Source of the DNA: Ruficoccus sp. ZRK36
GTDB taxonomy: Bacteria > Verrucomicrobiota > Verrucomicrobiia > Opitutales > Cerasicoccaceae
Assembly (NCBI RefSeq): GCF_019603315.1
Contig: NZ_CP080649.1
Location: forward strand, 1,503,501 to 1,567,500
Reading direction: 5' to 3'
DNA length: 64,000 nucleotides
Shown here: one piece after another, positions 53,439 to 62,304 of the stretch
Layout of the letters: each line of letters opens with the position of its first letter
How positions within the stretch are numbered: position 1 is the stretch's first letter
The notes under the pieces: generated by a model
Seen by the model: the letters and a program-made list of their open reading frames with translations, nothing else
Database searches by the model: none
Told to the model about the DNA's origin: nothing
Program-made: the position numbers and the translations under genes

Positions 53439-54185
53439 CTAGCGGTCGCGGGAGATCAGGAACAGGTAGATCAGGTTCGCGAGCGAGCTGATGAACGCGG
53501 CCACATAGGTCCAGCCAGCGGCGTTGAGCGTGCGCACGACACCGACGGCTTCATCCTGGTCGATGATGCCGATCCCGACGAGCTCCTTGCGGGCGCGGGC
53601 GCTGGCGTCAAACTCGACCGGCAGCGTAATGAGCTGGAAAATCGTCAGCACCAGATAGCAGGCCACGGCGATTTTTAGGCCGATCAGGTTTGCGGCGAGG
53701 AAGGGGAGGAAGAAGCTGGCGATCAGCACGATCGGCAGGATCTGCGAGGCAGCGGTCGTGATCGGAATCAGGCTCATGCGCAGTTGCAGGGCCTTGTAGC
53801 CGACCTTGTGCTGGATGGCGTGTCCGGCCTCGTGCGCGGAGACGCCGAGCGCGGCCAGGCTGGTGCCGCGGTAGTTGGCGCTGCTCAGGGCGAGACGTTT
53901 GTGGAGCGGGTCGTAGTGGTCGGTCAGCTGACCGCCGATTTCGACGATTTCCACATCGGTGATCCCGGCCTTGCGCATGACGGCGGAGGCGGCTTCAGCC
54001 CCGGTGATGCGGCCACGCGATGCCACCTGGCTGTATTTGCCGTAAGTGCTTTTGACTTTATGCTGTGCCCACAGGCCGAGGATAATCGTCGGCACGACGA
54101 GCACGAGCCACAGCCCCCATCCGCTGCCCATCGGGATGATGATGCCGAGCGTGGGGAAAAGGGAAAGTGAGAGAATTGTGTTCAT
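53439..54185 (-). CDS. Membrane zinc metallopeptidase, YugP type
   Basis: Inner-membrane protease of the YugP/neutral zinc metallopeptidase_2 family, 248 residues. The zinc motif is His118-Glu-Ala-Gly-His122 in SAHEAGHAIQHKVGY, and the third ligand is expected in the VEFDASARARK region (about 190-200). Transmembrane helices are at about 12-42, 130-175 (two segments) and 215-240. The ATG at 54185 is preferred; a start at 54263 would add 26 non-homologous residues. Family members are found in many phyla, but no substrate is known. A monocistronic gene with its own terminator. Confidence 0.88.
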   Translation of the reverse strand: MNTILSLSLFPTLGIIIPMGSGWGLWLVLVVPTIILGLWAQHKVKSTYGKYSQVASRGRITGAEAASAVMRKAGITDVEIVEIGGQLTDHYDPLHKRLALSSANYRGTSLAALGVSAHEAGHAIQHKVGYKALQLRMSLIPITTAASQILPIVLIASFFLPFLAANLIGLKIAVACYLVLTIFQLITLPVEFDASARARKELVGIGIIDQDEAVGVVRTLNAAGWTYVAAFISSLANLIYLFLISRDR

Positions 54186-54341
54186 GGTAGTGTCGTATAG
54201 CAAATGCAGTTCACGCTGGTTTTCAAGGGAAAGCGGTCGGTTATGCGGGTACGCACAGCCCATCCCTCCCTTGCTCTATTACAGGCAACTCGCGAAAAGG
54301 TTCCCTCCGCATGAGAGGGGTATTGTGAGGAACGTACTCCC

Positions 54342-56477
54342 TTAATGCTGCTCTGCCATCAACCCGGCTCGAATGAGGAGCGAGTTCTGGTCCGGGTCAC
54401 GGCCCATGAAGTCGTGGAAGAGCTTTTCGGGCGGCTCGGAGTTACCCTTTTGCAGGATCTTTTCTCGGAAGTCCTTCCCGGTCTCGGCATTGAGCACCCC
54501 TTCCTCCTTGAAGCGGGTGAAGGCGTCGGCGTCGAGCACCTCGGCCCATTTGTAGGAGTAGTACCCGGCGGCGTAGCCGGTCGGGTCGGAAAACAAGTGG
54601 GTGAAGCGGCGGACGATGGCGGGGGACTTGGTCTTGAGCGGAGCGCGGTAGCCCTCCAGGGACTCGTCCACCCAGGCGTCGAGGTCGCGGCCCTCGTGGT
54701 TCTTGAAATTGGTGTGCAGATCGAGATCCATCTTGCCAAAGGAGAGCTGGCGCATCGTCGCGGTGGCCTGCTCGAAGTTGCGGGCTTCGAGCATCTTGTC
54801 CAGCAGGGCAGTGGGCAGAGGTTCGCCGGTGTCCACATGCTTGGCGAAGAGGTCGAGCGCCTCTTTTTCCCAGCACCAGTTTTCCATGATCTGCGAGGGC
54901 AGCTCGACGAAGTCCCAGGCGACGTTTACGCCGTTGAGGGATTTTATTTCGACCTTGCCGAGCAGGTGGTGCAGGAGGTGGCCGAACTCGTGGAAAATGG
55001 TCTCCACCTCGCGGTGGTTCATGAGCGCGGGCCTGCCGCCGACGGGCGGGTTGAGGTTACCACACATCAGGCCGAGGTGCGGGGCCACGGAGCCATCCGG
55101 GAGCGGCCCGCCGGTGCGAAGGTAGTTCATCCACGCGCCGCCGCGCTTGGACTCGCGCGGGTACCAGTCTGCGTAAAAGGAGCCGATGTGGGTGCCGTCG
55201 TTGTCGAGCAGATCGTAGAACTTTACGTCCGGGTGCCAGACCTCGGCTACGACATGATCGGCTGAGGGCGTGCCCTCGTCAAAGCGCTGTTCCTCGCCGC
55301 TTTCGGGGTCAGTGAAGCGGGTGGGGCGCTGCACGATTTTCACACCGTAGAGACGCTCCACCAGGTCGTACATGCCGGTGACGACGCGGTTGATCGGGAA
55401 GTACGGCTTCAGCTCTTCTTCGTCGAGGTCGTAGCGCTTTTTGCGGAGTTTTTCAGACCAGTAGGCGACCTCCCAAGGCTGGAGGTGGTCCTGCGGTTGG
55501 CCGGTCTGCTCGGCTTTAAAAGCCTCCAACTCGTCGGTCTCGGCGGCAAAGGCGTCCTTGATGCGGGCGTGCAGGTCCTCGGTAAACTCCAGGGCGGCAG
55601 CACCGTTTTTGGCCATGCGGCGCTCCAGCACGAGATCGGCAAAGTTAGCCTTACCGAGCAGCTCGGCCTTGGCCTGGCGCTGCTCCAGAATCTTCCAGAT
55701 CAGGTCGGTGTTGTCGTGCGGCTCCTTGTGGCCGACGCCGATGGAGCCTTCCCAGACCTGCTTGCGCAGGGACTCGTCATCAGCGTACTTCATGACGGGC
55801 AGGAGCGAGGGCATGTGCTGAGTGAAGCGCCAGACGGGCTTCTCATCGGAGCCGTGGTCTTTGGATTTGGCGGACTCGCGGGCGGCATCCTTTGCGGACT
55901 GCGGCAGCCCGGACAGGCGCGCCTCGTCCTCGATCAGCAGTTCCCAGGCGTTGGTGGAGTCGAGGACGTTCTCGCCGTATTTCTGGGTCAGGCGCGAAAG
56001 CTCGGCGTTGATGCCTTCGAGCTGCTTCTTCTTTTCCGGCGACAGGTCCGCACCGCTGCTGCGAAAGTCTTCCAGTGTCTCCTCCAGCAAGCGCTTGCGG
56101 GTGCCGGTAAGGGCCTTGGCCTCCTCGGTTTCGGCAAAGGCCTTGATCACCTGCCAGAGCTTTTCGTTCAGGCTGATGCGGGTGTAGAACTCCGAGACCT
56201 TGGGCAGCATGGCGTTGTAGGCCTCGCGCAGGGCGGGGCTGTTCGAGACGCTGTCGAGGTGGCCGACGCTGCCCCAGCCACGGGTGAGCTCCTCGGTCGC
56301 CGCCTCCAGGGCGAGCAGGGTGTTCTCAAAGGTCACGCTCTCCAGCGGTGTGTCCGCGATCGCGTCTAGCCGCGCCTGTGCGTTTTTCAGGGCCAGCTCG
56401 ATGTCGGGCTGGATCTGGGCAGGCGTGAGCAGGTGCCAGGGGATGATAAAGGTGTCGGCGAGAAAGGGATGGTCCAT
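54342..56477 (-). CDS. prlC: M3-family oligopeptidase (oligopeptidase A type)
   Basis: Cytosolic zinc endopeptidase that degrades short peptides, including signal peptide remnants; 711 residues. The zinc motif is His496-Glu-Phe-Gly-His500 in ETIFHEFGHLLHHLL, with the third ligand Glu in WDFVELPSQIMENW about 25 residues on. The N-terminal helical domain contains EAATEELTRGWGSVGHLDSV, the usual M3 entry region. An ATG at 56477 (MDHPFLAD) gives the normal family length; the longer start at 56525 adds 16 residues. It is divergent from the enoyl reductase gene. Confidence 0.94.
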   Translation of the reverse strand: MDHPFLADTFIIPWHLLTPAQIQPDIELALKNAQARLDAIADTPLESVTFENTLLALEAATEELTRGWGSVGHLDSVSNSPALREAYNAMLPKVSEFYTRISLNEKLWQVIKAFAETEEAKALTGTRKRLLEETLEDFRSSGADLSPEKKKQLEGINAELSRLTQKYGENVLDSTNAWELLIEDEARLSGLPQSAKDAARESAKSKDHGSDEKPVWRFTQHMPSLLPVMKYADDESLRKQVWEGSIGVGHKEPHDNTDLIWKILEQRQAKAELLGKANFADLVLERRMAKNGAAALEFTEDLHARIKDAFAAETDELEAFKAEQTGQPQDHLQPWEVAYWSEKLRKKRYDLDEEELKPYFPINRVVTGMYDLVERLYGVKIVQRPTRFTDPESGEEQRFDEGTPSADHVVAEVWHPDVKFYDLLDNDGTHIGSFYADWYPRESKRGGAWMNYLRTGGPLPDGSVAPHLGLMCGNLNPPVGGRPALMNHREVETIFHEFGHLLHHLLGKVEIKSLNGVNVAWDFVELPSQIMENWCWEKEALDLFAKHVDTGEPLPTALLDKMLEARNFEQATATMRQLSFGKMDLDLHTNFKNHEGRDLDAWVDESLEGYRAPLKTKSPAIVRRFTHLFSDPTGYAAGYYSYKWAEVLDADAFTRFKEEGVLNAETGKDFREKILQKGNSEPPEKLFHDFMGRDPDQNSLLIRAGLMAEQH

Positions 56478-56654
56478 AGGTTTGATTTGCAAAGGTGTCG
56501 GATTCACCGCTGATGCCAAACGCAAAAAACGTCAAGGCGCGGACGTGGAATTGATCGTGGCCGGAGTTATCTGCTTCGCGTGTGGCGCTTATAAATCTGA
56601 AACGCGCTGGGGAATTTTGTGGCAGGGATTTTTTGCGTATGCTTAAATACTGGC

Positions 56655-57659
56655 GTGAATACAGAACCGCAAGCAGTCCGCTACCACGAACGGGGCAAGC
56701 CCGAAGACGTCCTCAAGCTCGAATCGATGCCCGCCGGAAACCCCGGTAAGGGAGAAGCGCTGGTCGCTCTGCGTGCGGCCGTCATTCACCCCTCGGACAT
56801 GGGGATGATCGGCGGCACCTACGGGCGCCTGCCTGACCTGCCGGCCGTCGGTGGCCGTGAAGGCGCGGGCGTCGTTCTCGCCGTCGGTGAGGGTGTGACG
56901 GAGCTCAAGGTCGGTCAGCAGGTCAAGATGCCCGAGGCGCTTGGTGCCTGGCGTCAGGCCGTCGTCGCCCCGGTCGAAGATTTTATCGCCATCCCTAACG
57001 AAGTCCCGGCCGAGATGGCCGCGCAGGCCTTTATCAACCCGCCGACCGCCCTGCGCATCCTGCGCGACTTTATCGACTTCAAGCCCGGCGAATGGATCAT
57101 CCAGAACGCCGCCAACTCCGCCGTCGGGGTCTCCATGATCCAGCTCGCGCACCACTGCGGCCTGAAGACGATCAACGTCGTTCGCGACGCCGAGACCTGG
57201 GAGCCGATTCTCAAGGATATGGGCGCAGACGTGGTCGTGGCCGAGGAGTCCGGCTACGAAAAGAAGATCAAAGAGCTGACGGGCGGGGCCAAGCCGCGCC
57301 TCGGGCTCAACTCCATCGGCGGCGACAGTGTGATCCGCCTCATCCGCTGCATGGCCGACTCGGCCAAGGTTGTCACCTTTGGCGGCATGGTCGGGGACAA
57401 GGTTCGCTTCCCCACGCGCAACCTCATCTTCAACGATCTGCACCTGTGTGGCTTCTGGATGGACAAGTGGGTGCGCACGCACAGTAAGGAAGAGTTTGAC
57501 GCCATGCAGGCCGAGATCTTCGACCTCATGGCCAAGGGCGCGCTCAAGCTCCCCATCGACAGCACCTACAGCTTTGACAAGGCCACCGAAGCCGTCGCCC
57601 GCGCCAACGCCGGTGGCCGCAAAGGCAAGGTCCTCATCACCTCTGACTGGCAGGGCTAA
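56655..57659 (+). CDS. 2-enoyl thioester reductase / MECR-type MDR oxidoreductase
   Basis: Medium-chain dehydrogenase/reductase family without the zinc ligands, 334 residues. It resembles mitochondrial enoyl-ACP reductase (MECR/ETR1): HPSDMGMIGGTYGRLPDLPA and VGGREGAGVV in the catalytic domain, then the NADPH-binding block IIQNAANSAVGVSMIQLA (Ala-rich variant of GxGxxG, about 143-160), and FGGMVGDKVRFPTRNLIFND. The reaction would be NADPH-dependent reduction of trans-2-enoyl thioesters in fatty acid synthesis. The start is probably GTG at 56655, before NTEPQAVRYHERGK; an upstream GTG at 56619 is possible. A strong terminator follows. Confidence 0.87.
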   Translation: MNTEPQAVRYHERGKPEDVLKLESMPAGNPGKGEALVALRAAVIHPSDMGMIGGTYGRLPDLPAVGGREGAGVVLAVGEGVTELKVGQQVKMPEALGAWRQAVVAPVEDFIAIPNEVPAEMAAQAFINPPTALRILRDFIDFKPGEWIIQNAANSAVGVSMIQLAHHCGLKTINVVRDAETWEPILKDMGADVVVAEESGYEKKIKELTGGAKPRLGLNSIGGDSVIRLIRCMADSAKVVTFGGMVGDKVRFPTRNLIFNDLHLCGFWMDKWVRTHSKEEFDAMQAEIFDLMAKGALKLPIDSTYSFDKATEAVARANAGGRKGKVLITSDWQG

Positions 57660-57686
57660 GCCCTACCGCTTCGTTTTTCTAAACAC

Positions 57687-57724
57687 AAAAAAGCCGCCCC
57701 CGAATCGGGGGCGGCTTTTGTTTT
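57687..57724. terminator. Bidirectional terminator between enoyl reductase and sodA
   Basis: GCCGCCCCC-GAATC-GGGGGCGGC flanked by six A on the left and TTTTGTTTT on the right. It can serve both convergent genes. Confidence 0.92.
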
Positions 57725-57750
57725 AAATGAGTTCGTGGAGACTGTCCCGT

Positions 57751-58383
57751 TTAGGAGACGGCACCCTTGTAGTACTCGTCGGCCTTGGCCCAGTTGACCA
57801 CGCTCCAGAAGGCGCTGATGTAGTCAGGGCGCTTGTTCTGGTACTTCAGGTAGTAGGCGTGTTCCCACACGTCGAGGCCGATCACGGGCTGGCCGTGGCA
57901 GGGGACGCATTCGCAGTTCATCCAGGGGTTATCCTGGTTGGCGGTCGAGCCGATCTTGAGCTTCTTGTCGGCGTCGACATAGAGCCATGCCCAGCCGGAG
58001 CCGAAGCGGGTGGCCGCTGCGTTGGCGAATTCTTCCTTCATCTTGTCGAAAGAGCCAAAAGCTTCGTCGATCGCCTTGGCCAGCTCGCCGGTCGGAGCAC
58101 CGCCACCATTCGGGCTGATGATCTTCCAGAAGAAAGAGTGGTTGGCATGACCGCCACCGTTGTTGCGGACGGCCGTGCGGATGTTTTCGGGGATGTCACC
58201 CAGCTTGGCACACAACTCGGACGGGCATTCGGGCCCTTCGATGCCAGCTCCAGACAGGGCGTCATTGAGCTTGGTCACATAGGTGTTGTGGTGCTTGGTA
58301 TGGTGGATCTCCATCGTTTGTGCGTCGATGTGAGGCTCGAGCGCGTCGTAGGCGTAATCCAGTTTCGGTAATTCGTAAGCCAT
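57751..58383 (-). CDS. sodA: Superoxide dismutase, Mn type
   Basis: Converts superoxide to hydrogen peroxide and oxygen in the cytosol; 210 residues from the ATG at 58383. Metal ligands are His27 (EIHHTKHH), His82 ([10 protein letters not shown]), Asp171 and His175 ([13 protein letters not shown]). Gly77-Gly78 before the second His and Gln150 in STANQDNPW are features of manganese rather than iron enzymes. An insertion [15 protein letters not shown] with three cysteines before Asp171 is unusual. Longer starts at 58458 add nonconserved residues. The gene is divergent from the sigma-54 activator gene. Confidence 0.95.
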   Translation of the reverse strand: MAYELPKLDYAYDALEPHIDAQTMEIHHTKHHNTYVTKLNDALSGAGIEGPECPSELCAKLGDIPENIRTAVRNNGGGHANHSFFWKIISPNGGGAPTGELAKAIDEAFGSFDKMKEEFANAAATRFGSGWAWLYVDADKKLKIGSTANQDNPWMNCECVPCHGQPVIGLDVWEHAYYLKYQNKRPDYISAFWSVVNWAKADEYYKGAVS

Positions 58384-58590
58384 CTTGCTTAGTGAGGTTA
58401 ACAGTTGTTTTAGAAGGATTTGAGTTCGCAATAGACAGCCAAAGTTCCCGCACGTCAACGCCGTCGGGCATTTTTCCTGACAATAGACCCTGCCGTTAGC
58501 CTGCGAGGTTGTCTATGACTTGCGGGCACAGGAAGGTGGCGTGGATTGCATTTGCAAAGCAGCTGCTTCTTTCCATACATTGCACTTGAG

Positions 58591-60066
58591 ATGAAGGTCT
58601 GTGTGCTCACGCGGGAGAAAAACCCGAAGATCCTGAAGCGGCTGCATCTGCTCGGCCATGGGGTCAGGGCGGAGAGCCCGGAGCGTGTGCAGACGCTGGA
58701 CCCCAACTCCACCGACATGGTCTACCTGATCCCCTGGAGCTCCTCCAAGGAGGAGAGCTGGAGTGAGCAGCGTGTGATCCTGGCGAGAGCCAGCCGCTAC
58801 TATCTGGTCTATGGCCAGAGCATGGACACGCTCAATGTCATGAATGCCGCCCGTGACGGTGCCTACGATGTGCTCGACGAGAGTGATTCGGATGAGCGCT
58901 GGAACGAGGCCATCGAGGCCGCCGCTAAGTCGCAGGCGCTCTGGTGGCAGCTCTACGGCGGTCTTGGCCAGAGCCAGAATGAGAAGTTGATCGGCCAGTC
59001 CAGTGCCATGAACGCCCTGCGTGAGTCGATCCAGCGCATCGGCCCGACGGACGCCAGCGTGCTGGTGATGGGCGAGTCCGGCACGGGTAAGGAGCTCGTC
59101 GCGGAGTGCCTGCACGACTCCTCCAGCAAGGGCAAGTTTGTCGCCGTCAACTGCGCGGCCATTCCCTCCGACCTGATGGAGAGCGAACTCTTTGGCGTGC
59201 AGAAGGGCGCCTTTACCGGGGCCGGAGCCGATAAGCCCGGCCTGGTCGAGGAAGCCTCGGGGGGGACGATCTTCCTCGATGAAATCGGTGAGATGGACAT
59301 CTCCCTGCAGCCCAAGCTGCTGCGCTTTCTGGAGACGCGGCAGGCCCGCCGGGTGGGCAGCACAAAAGAGTACCGCTGTAACGTGCGGGTCATCTCCGCT
59401 ACGAACCGCGACCTGCGCGCCGACGCCGAGGCCGGGCGCTTCCGGCTCGACCTGTACTACCGCATTTCCGAGATCATTCTCAACACACCGCCGCTGCGCC
59501 ATCATTCCGGGGACATCCCCGAGTTGGCCCGCTCGCTCCTCGACGCCGCCGCCATCCGCCTGGGGAAAAACTTTGAGACCATCGAGCCCGAGCTCATCTA
59601 CCGCTTTCAGCTCTACGACTGGCCCGGTAATGTGCGCGAGCTCAAGCAGGTGATCGACCGGCTGGCCATCCACTACACGGGGCCGGCCATGCGGGCCGCC
59701 TGGTGGGAGCCCCCGGAAAAGACCGACCCGTACACGACCGTGCTTCCCGGTGGCTTCAAGCGCCGCAATACCCCGACACCCTTTGGGGGCGGTAGCCGGG
59801 TGCCTTTTGTCCCGCAGGCCAGTAACACATCGAGCCCGCGCAGCGGTACACGTGCGCCTTTTGGCGGAGGCTCATCGTCCTACGGCGGTGCCGGTCATGC
59901 CGATCCTGCGCCATATCGCCGTGCGCCCATGCCGAACAAGCGCGAACGCTTTGAGATGGCCAAGGAGCTGCTGGAGCAATCCGGCGGCGACCTCGCCTGG
60001 ACCGCCGCCCAGCTCGGCATCCACCCGACGACCCTCTACCGCTGGCGCAAGTCGGGCAAGGTCTAG
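58591..60066 (+). CDS. Sigma-54-dependent transcriptional activator (NtrC family)
   Basis: Enhancer-binding protein of 491 residues. An N-terminal domain of about 125 residues looks like a degenerate receiver, with no clear phospho-Asp in the DMVYLIPW strand. The AAA+ domain has Walker A GESGTGKE (161-168), the sigma-54 contact loop GAFTGA (206-211), Walker B GGTIFLDEIGEM and DWPGNVRELKQVI near its end. A Gly/Ser/Pro-rich linker (about 385-450) precedes a Fis-type HTH: LAWTAAQLGIHPTTLYRWRK. The genes it controls cannot be told from here. The ATG at 58591 is used; a TTG at 58546 is possible. Hairpin cluster G starts 1 base after the stop. Confidence 0.93.
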   Translation: MKVCVLTREKNPKILKRLHLLGHGVRAESPERVQTLDPNSTDMVYLIPWSSSKEESWSEQRVILARASRYYLVYGQSMDTLNVMNAARDGAYDVLDESDSDERWNEAIEAAAKSQALWWQLYGGLGQSQNEKLIGQSSAMNALRESIQRIGPTDASVLVMGESGTGKELVAECLHDSSSKGKFVAVNCAAIPSDLMESELFGVQKGAFTGAGADKPGLVEEASGGTIFLDEIGEMDISLQPKLLRFLETRQARRVGSTKEYRCNVRVISATNRDLRADAEAGRFRLDLYYRISEIILNTPPLRHHSGDIPELARSLLDAAAIRLGKNFETIEPELIYRFQLYDWPGNVRELKQVIDRLAIHYTGPAMRAAWWEPPEKTDPYTTVLPGGFKRRNTPTPFGGGSRVPFVPQASNTSSPRSGTRAPFGGGSSSYGGAGHADPAPYRRAPMPNKRERFEMAKELLEQSGGDLAWTAAQLGIHPTTLYRWRKSGKV

Positions 60067-60067
60067 C

Positions 60068-60130
60068 CAGGGCCTGCCCTGAACCCTGGATGCTGCGCAT
60101 CCCATGCCTTTGCTGGTGGCAAAGGCATGG
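60068..60130. repeat. Modular hairpin cluster G (three hairpins)
   Basis: CAGGGC-CT-GCCCTG (60068-60081), GATG-CTGCG-CATC (60089-60101) and a 12-bp stem CCATGCCTTTGC with a TGGTG loop (60102-60130). The middle one is the same GATGCTGCGCATC module seen in clusters A and D. It begins immediately after the activator gene stop. A true terminator lies 46 bases further on, so the cluster is not needed for termination. Confidence 0.78.
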
Positions 60131-60175
60131 CGTAGGGCTCGATGAGGATCGTGTTTCTCCTGGCTTCGAGCGCAC

Positions 60176-60205
60176 AAAAAAGCCCGCCATTGCAGGCGGG
60201 CTTTT
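60176..60205. terminator. Bidirectional terminator between sigma-54 activator and META lipoprotein
   Basis: AGCCCGCC-ATTGCA-GGCGGGCT with six A before and TTTT after. It serves the activator gene and, on the other strand, may end the lipoprotein transcript. Confidence 0.88.
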
Positions 60206-60284
60206 GCGGAAAGGTTTGTGGTTCTCTTGGGGTGGTCTTCGTGAGCTTCGTGTCTACTTTGTGCTCTTCTTGACCGTATCCTCT

Positions 60285-60722
60285 CTACTTCTCGGGGATG
60301 GCAGTCGGGGAGGAGGTGCCGGTGGTCGAGGTCGGATCGACCGGAGTCAGCACGACAACGTCTTTGCCGTCCTTGACGATCACGAGCACATCGTCCGAGC
60401 GCGAGGTGAGGGTGGCGCCGTCCATCGCCTTGAGGAGCTGGTCTTCGAGCTGCATGAGGTCTTCGGGGCCAGCCATCTTGGTGGAGAAGCCGATGCCGAG
60501 CTTAAGCGTCTGCGGATCGACCGGAACCGACCAGTTGTTGATCGGGCCCTTACCCACGAGGCTCTCACCGGTGTAGGTGACAGTGATCGGCTGCGGGGTC
60601 TCGACCTCGGTACCGTTGACCTCGGCCACGATGTAGGCGCCGGCTACCGGGACCGGCGTGTGCGAGCAGGCCGCGAACGCGAAAAGAGAAACGACAGAAA
60701 GAAGAGCGAGGATGAATTTCAT
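60285..60722 (-). CDS. META-domain lipoprotein, 145 aa
   Basis: Small lipoprotein with lipobox FAAC (Cys19) after a hydrophobic signal. The mature part resembles the META/HslJ fold: INNWSVPVDPQTLKLGIGFS followed by TKMAGPEDLMQLEDQLLKAM and a final DDVLVIVKDGKDVVVL hairpin, where HslJ proteins have MACPD...E...LL. The usual Cys in the MxCP motif is replaced (MAGPED). The C-terminal SPTAIPEK tail is flexible. META proteins are linked to heat, oxidative and envelope stress but have no known activity. The ATG at 60722 is preferred; the longer start at 60758 spoils the signal peptide. Confidence 0.78.
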   Translation of the reverse strand: MKFILALLSVVSLFAFAACSHTPVPVAGAYIVAEVNGTEVETPQPITVTYTGESLVGKGPINNWSVPVDPQTLKLGIGFSTKMAGPEDLMQLEDQLLKAMDGATLTSRSDDVLVIVKDGKDVVVLTPVDPTSTTGTSSPTAIPEK

Positions 60723-60830
60723 GCCCGCGAGCAAAGGCGTTAGGGGCAGAGAAGGCAAGTCGTTATGGTGGGGTGTGGCTTAAGTGATTGTATAGATTAA
60801 AATATTGGCGGAACCGTCTTGGTGATTATT

Positions 60831-62207
60831 ATGATGTTTATGGATTTTTCATATTTATGTATGGCCGTGGCTATCTTGTTTTGTGTGCTGTGGGTTCTGT
60901 CGAAGCAACAGATTAAGATTGTACGTACAGAGAGTCGCGCTGAGATCAGTCGCATGGTATCTGTCATTGAGGAAAAAGATACTGAAATCGAAGGATATCG
61001 ATTGAAGTATTCCTCTGTTTTTGACCAAGAAGCGACTTTGTTTCAGATGGGGCAGGAGGAGGCAGGTTTAAGTCTCAGAATAGATCAACTTCGGTCTTCG
61101 TATTCTGAGAAAAAGGCCATCTTTGATCGGCTGGAAGCGCAGGTCGCCGTTTACGATGAGCGGCTCTCGTTTGCAGAGCTAGGTGTCTATGAACCACACT
61201 TCGATTTCAATGATAGCGAGGCTTTCAAGAGAAGGATTAAGCAAGTGCAAGAGCTTCAAAAAATATTGGTATCAGAGAAAACTGCCCTGCAGTGCCCGAC
61301 TGCATGGACTGTTGATGGGAGCGTGTCTAAGGGCCAAGTGATGATTAACAGACAGGTGCGACTTTCGTTGCGAGCTTTCAACAACGAGTGTGGCGTGGCG
61401 ATCGCTAATGTTCGGTGGAACAACGTTAATGCGATGGAAAAACGTATTTTAGCAGCTGAAAAAGCGATAAACCGGGAGAATGGATCGATGAATATCGTTA
61501 TAAATGATTCATACGTTCAGCTCAAAATAGAGGAGTTACGACTGACCCATGAATATCGTGAACAGCTCAAAAAAGAAAAAGACGAGAGGGCGGAGCTAGC
61601 ACGGGCTGAGAGAGAAGAGAAAAGATTGCTAGCGGAAGCCGAGGCGGCAGAGCGTGAGGAGCGAAAATTTCAAGTACTCTTGGATAAAGCAAGAAAAGCA
61701 GCTGGTGTTGACGAAGCTAGAATTTCGGAACTGGAGGCCGCATTAGCAGAAGCTCGGGAAAATAGTGAGCGGGCCCATGCCATGGCTGAGATGACTCAGT
61801 CTGGATATGTCTATATTATTTCAAACGTTGGTTCATTTGGTAATGATGTGGTTAAGATTGGGCTTACGCGCAGACTGAACCCCGATGATCGTGTTCGTGA
61901 ATTGGGTGATGCGAGTGTGCCTTTTACGTTTGATACGCATGCGATGATTTATTCGGAAGAAGCACCTGCATTAGAATCCGCCTTACACAAGGAGTTTGCT
62001 GACAGAAGGATCAATATGGTCAATATGCGTAAAGAGTTCTTTTGCGTAACAATTGAAGAGGTGGAGGAGGCGGTTTCTCGTTTAGCTCCCAATGCTAGTT
62101 TCTTTAAGGATCGTGAAGCTCAGGAATGGCATGAAACGCTAGCTCGCCGAAATCAAATGTTGGAGGATTTGCAATGGCAGGGGGAAAGATTCCCCGCAGA
62201 GCTATAG
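60831..62207 (+). CDS. Membrane-anchored DUF4041 / GIY-YIG (T5orf172) protein
   Basis: Protein of about 458 residues (possible starts TTG 60819, GTG 60822, ATG 60831). An N-terminal transmembrane helix (LCMAVAILFCVLWVL, about 9-25) is followed by a coiled coil, a DUF4041 region (about 100-235, with AIFDRLEAQVAVYDERLSF and AMEKRILAAEKAINRE), a second long Lys/Glu-rich coiled coil (about 240-320) and a C-terminal GIY-YIG nuclease-type domain of the T5orf172 class: GYVYIISNVGSFGNDVVKIG, then LTRRL and ESALHKEF. Base use is clearly more AT-rich than in mutL or the lipoprotein gene. DUF4041-GIY-YIG proteins are often found in phages and mobile or defence regions, but no other mobile gene is next to it. 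Confidence 0.88.
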   Translation: MMFMDFSYLCMAVAILFCVLWVLSKQQIKIVRTESRAEISRMVSVIEEKDTEIEGYRLKYSSVFDQEATLFQMGQEEAGLSLRIDQLRSSYSEKKAIFDRLEAQVAVYDERLSFAELGVYEPHFDFNDSEAFKRRIKQVQELQKILVSEKTALQCPTAWTVDGSVSKGQVMINRQVRLSLRAFNNECGVAIANVRWNNVNAMEKRILAAEKAINRENGSMNIVINDSYVQLKIEELRLTHEYREQLKKEKDERAELARAEREEKRLLAEAEAAEREERKFQVLLDKARKAAGVDEARISELEAALAEARENSERAHAMAEMTQSGYVYIISNVGSFGNDVVKIGLTRRLNPDDRVRELGDASVPFTFDTHAMIYSEEAPALESALHKEFADRRINMVNMRKEFFCVTIEEVEEAVSRLAPNASFFKDREAQEWHETLARRNQMLEDLQWQGERFPAEL

Positions 62208-62304
62208 CCGCATACTTTTTCCTGCTGCTGCAAAACCGCATTGCACCGCCGGGCGAATGGCTTACGGTTGGCGGTTCTTGAGCGAGGAGAAGAACCAGTC
62301 CCCG

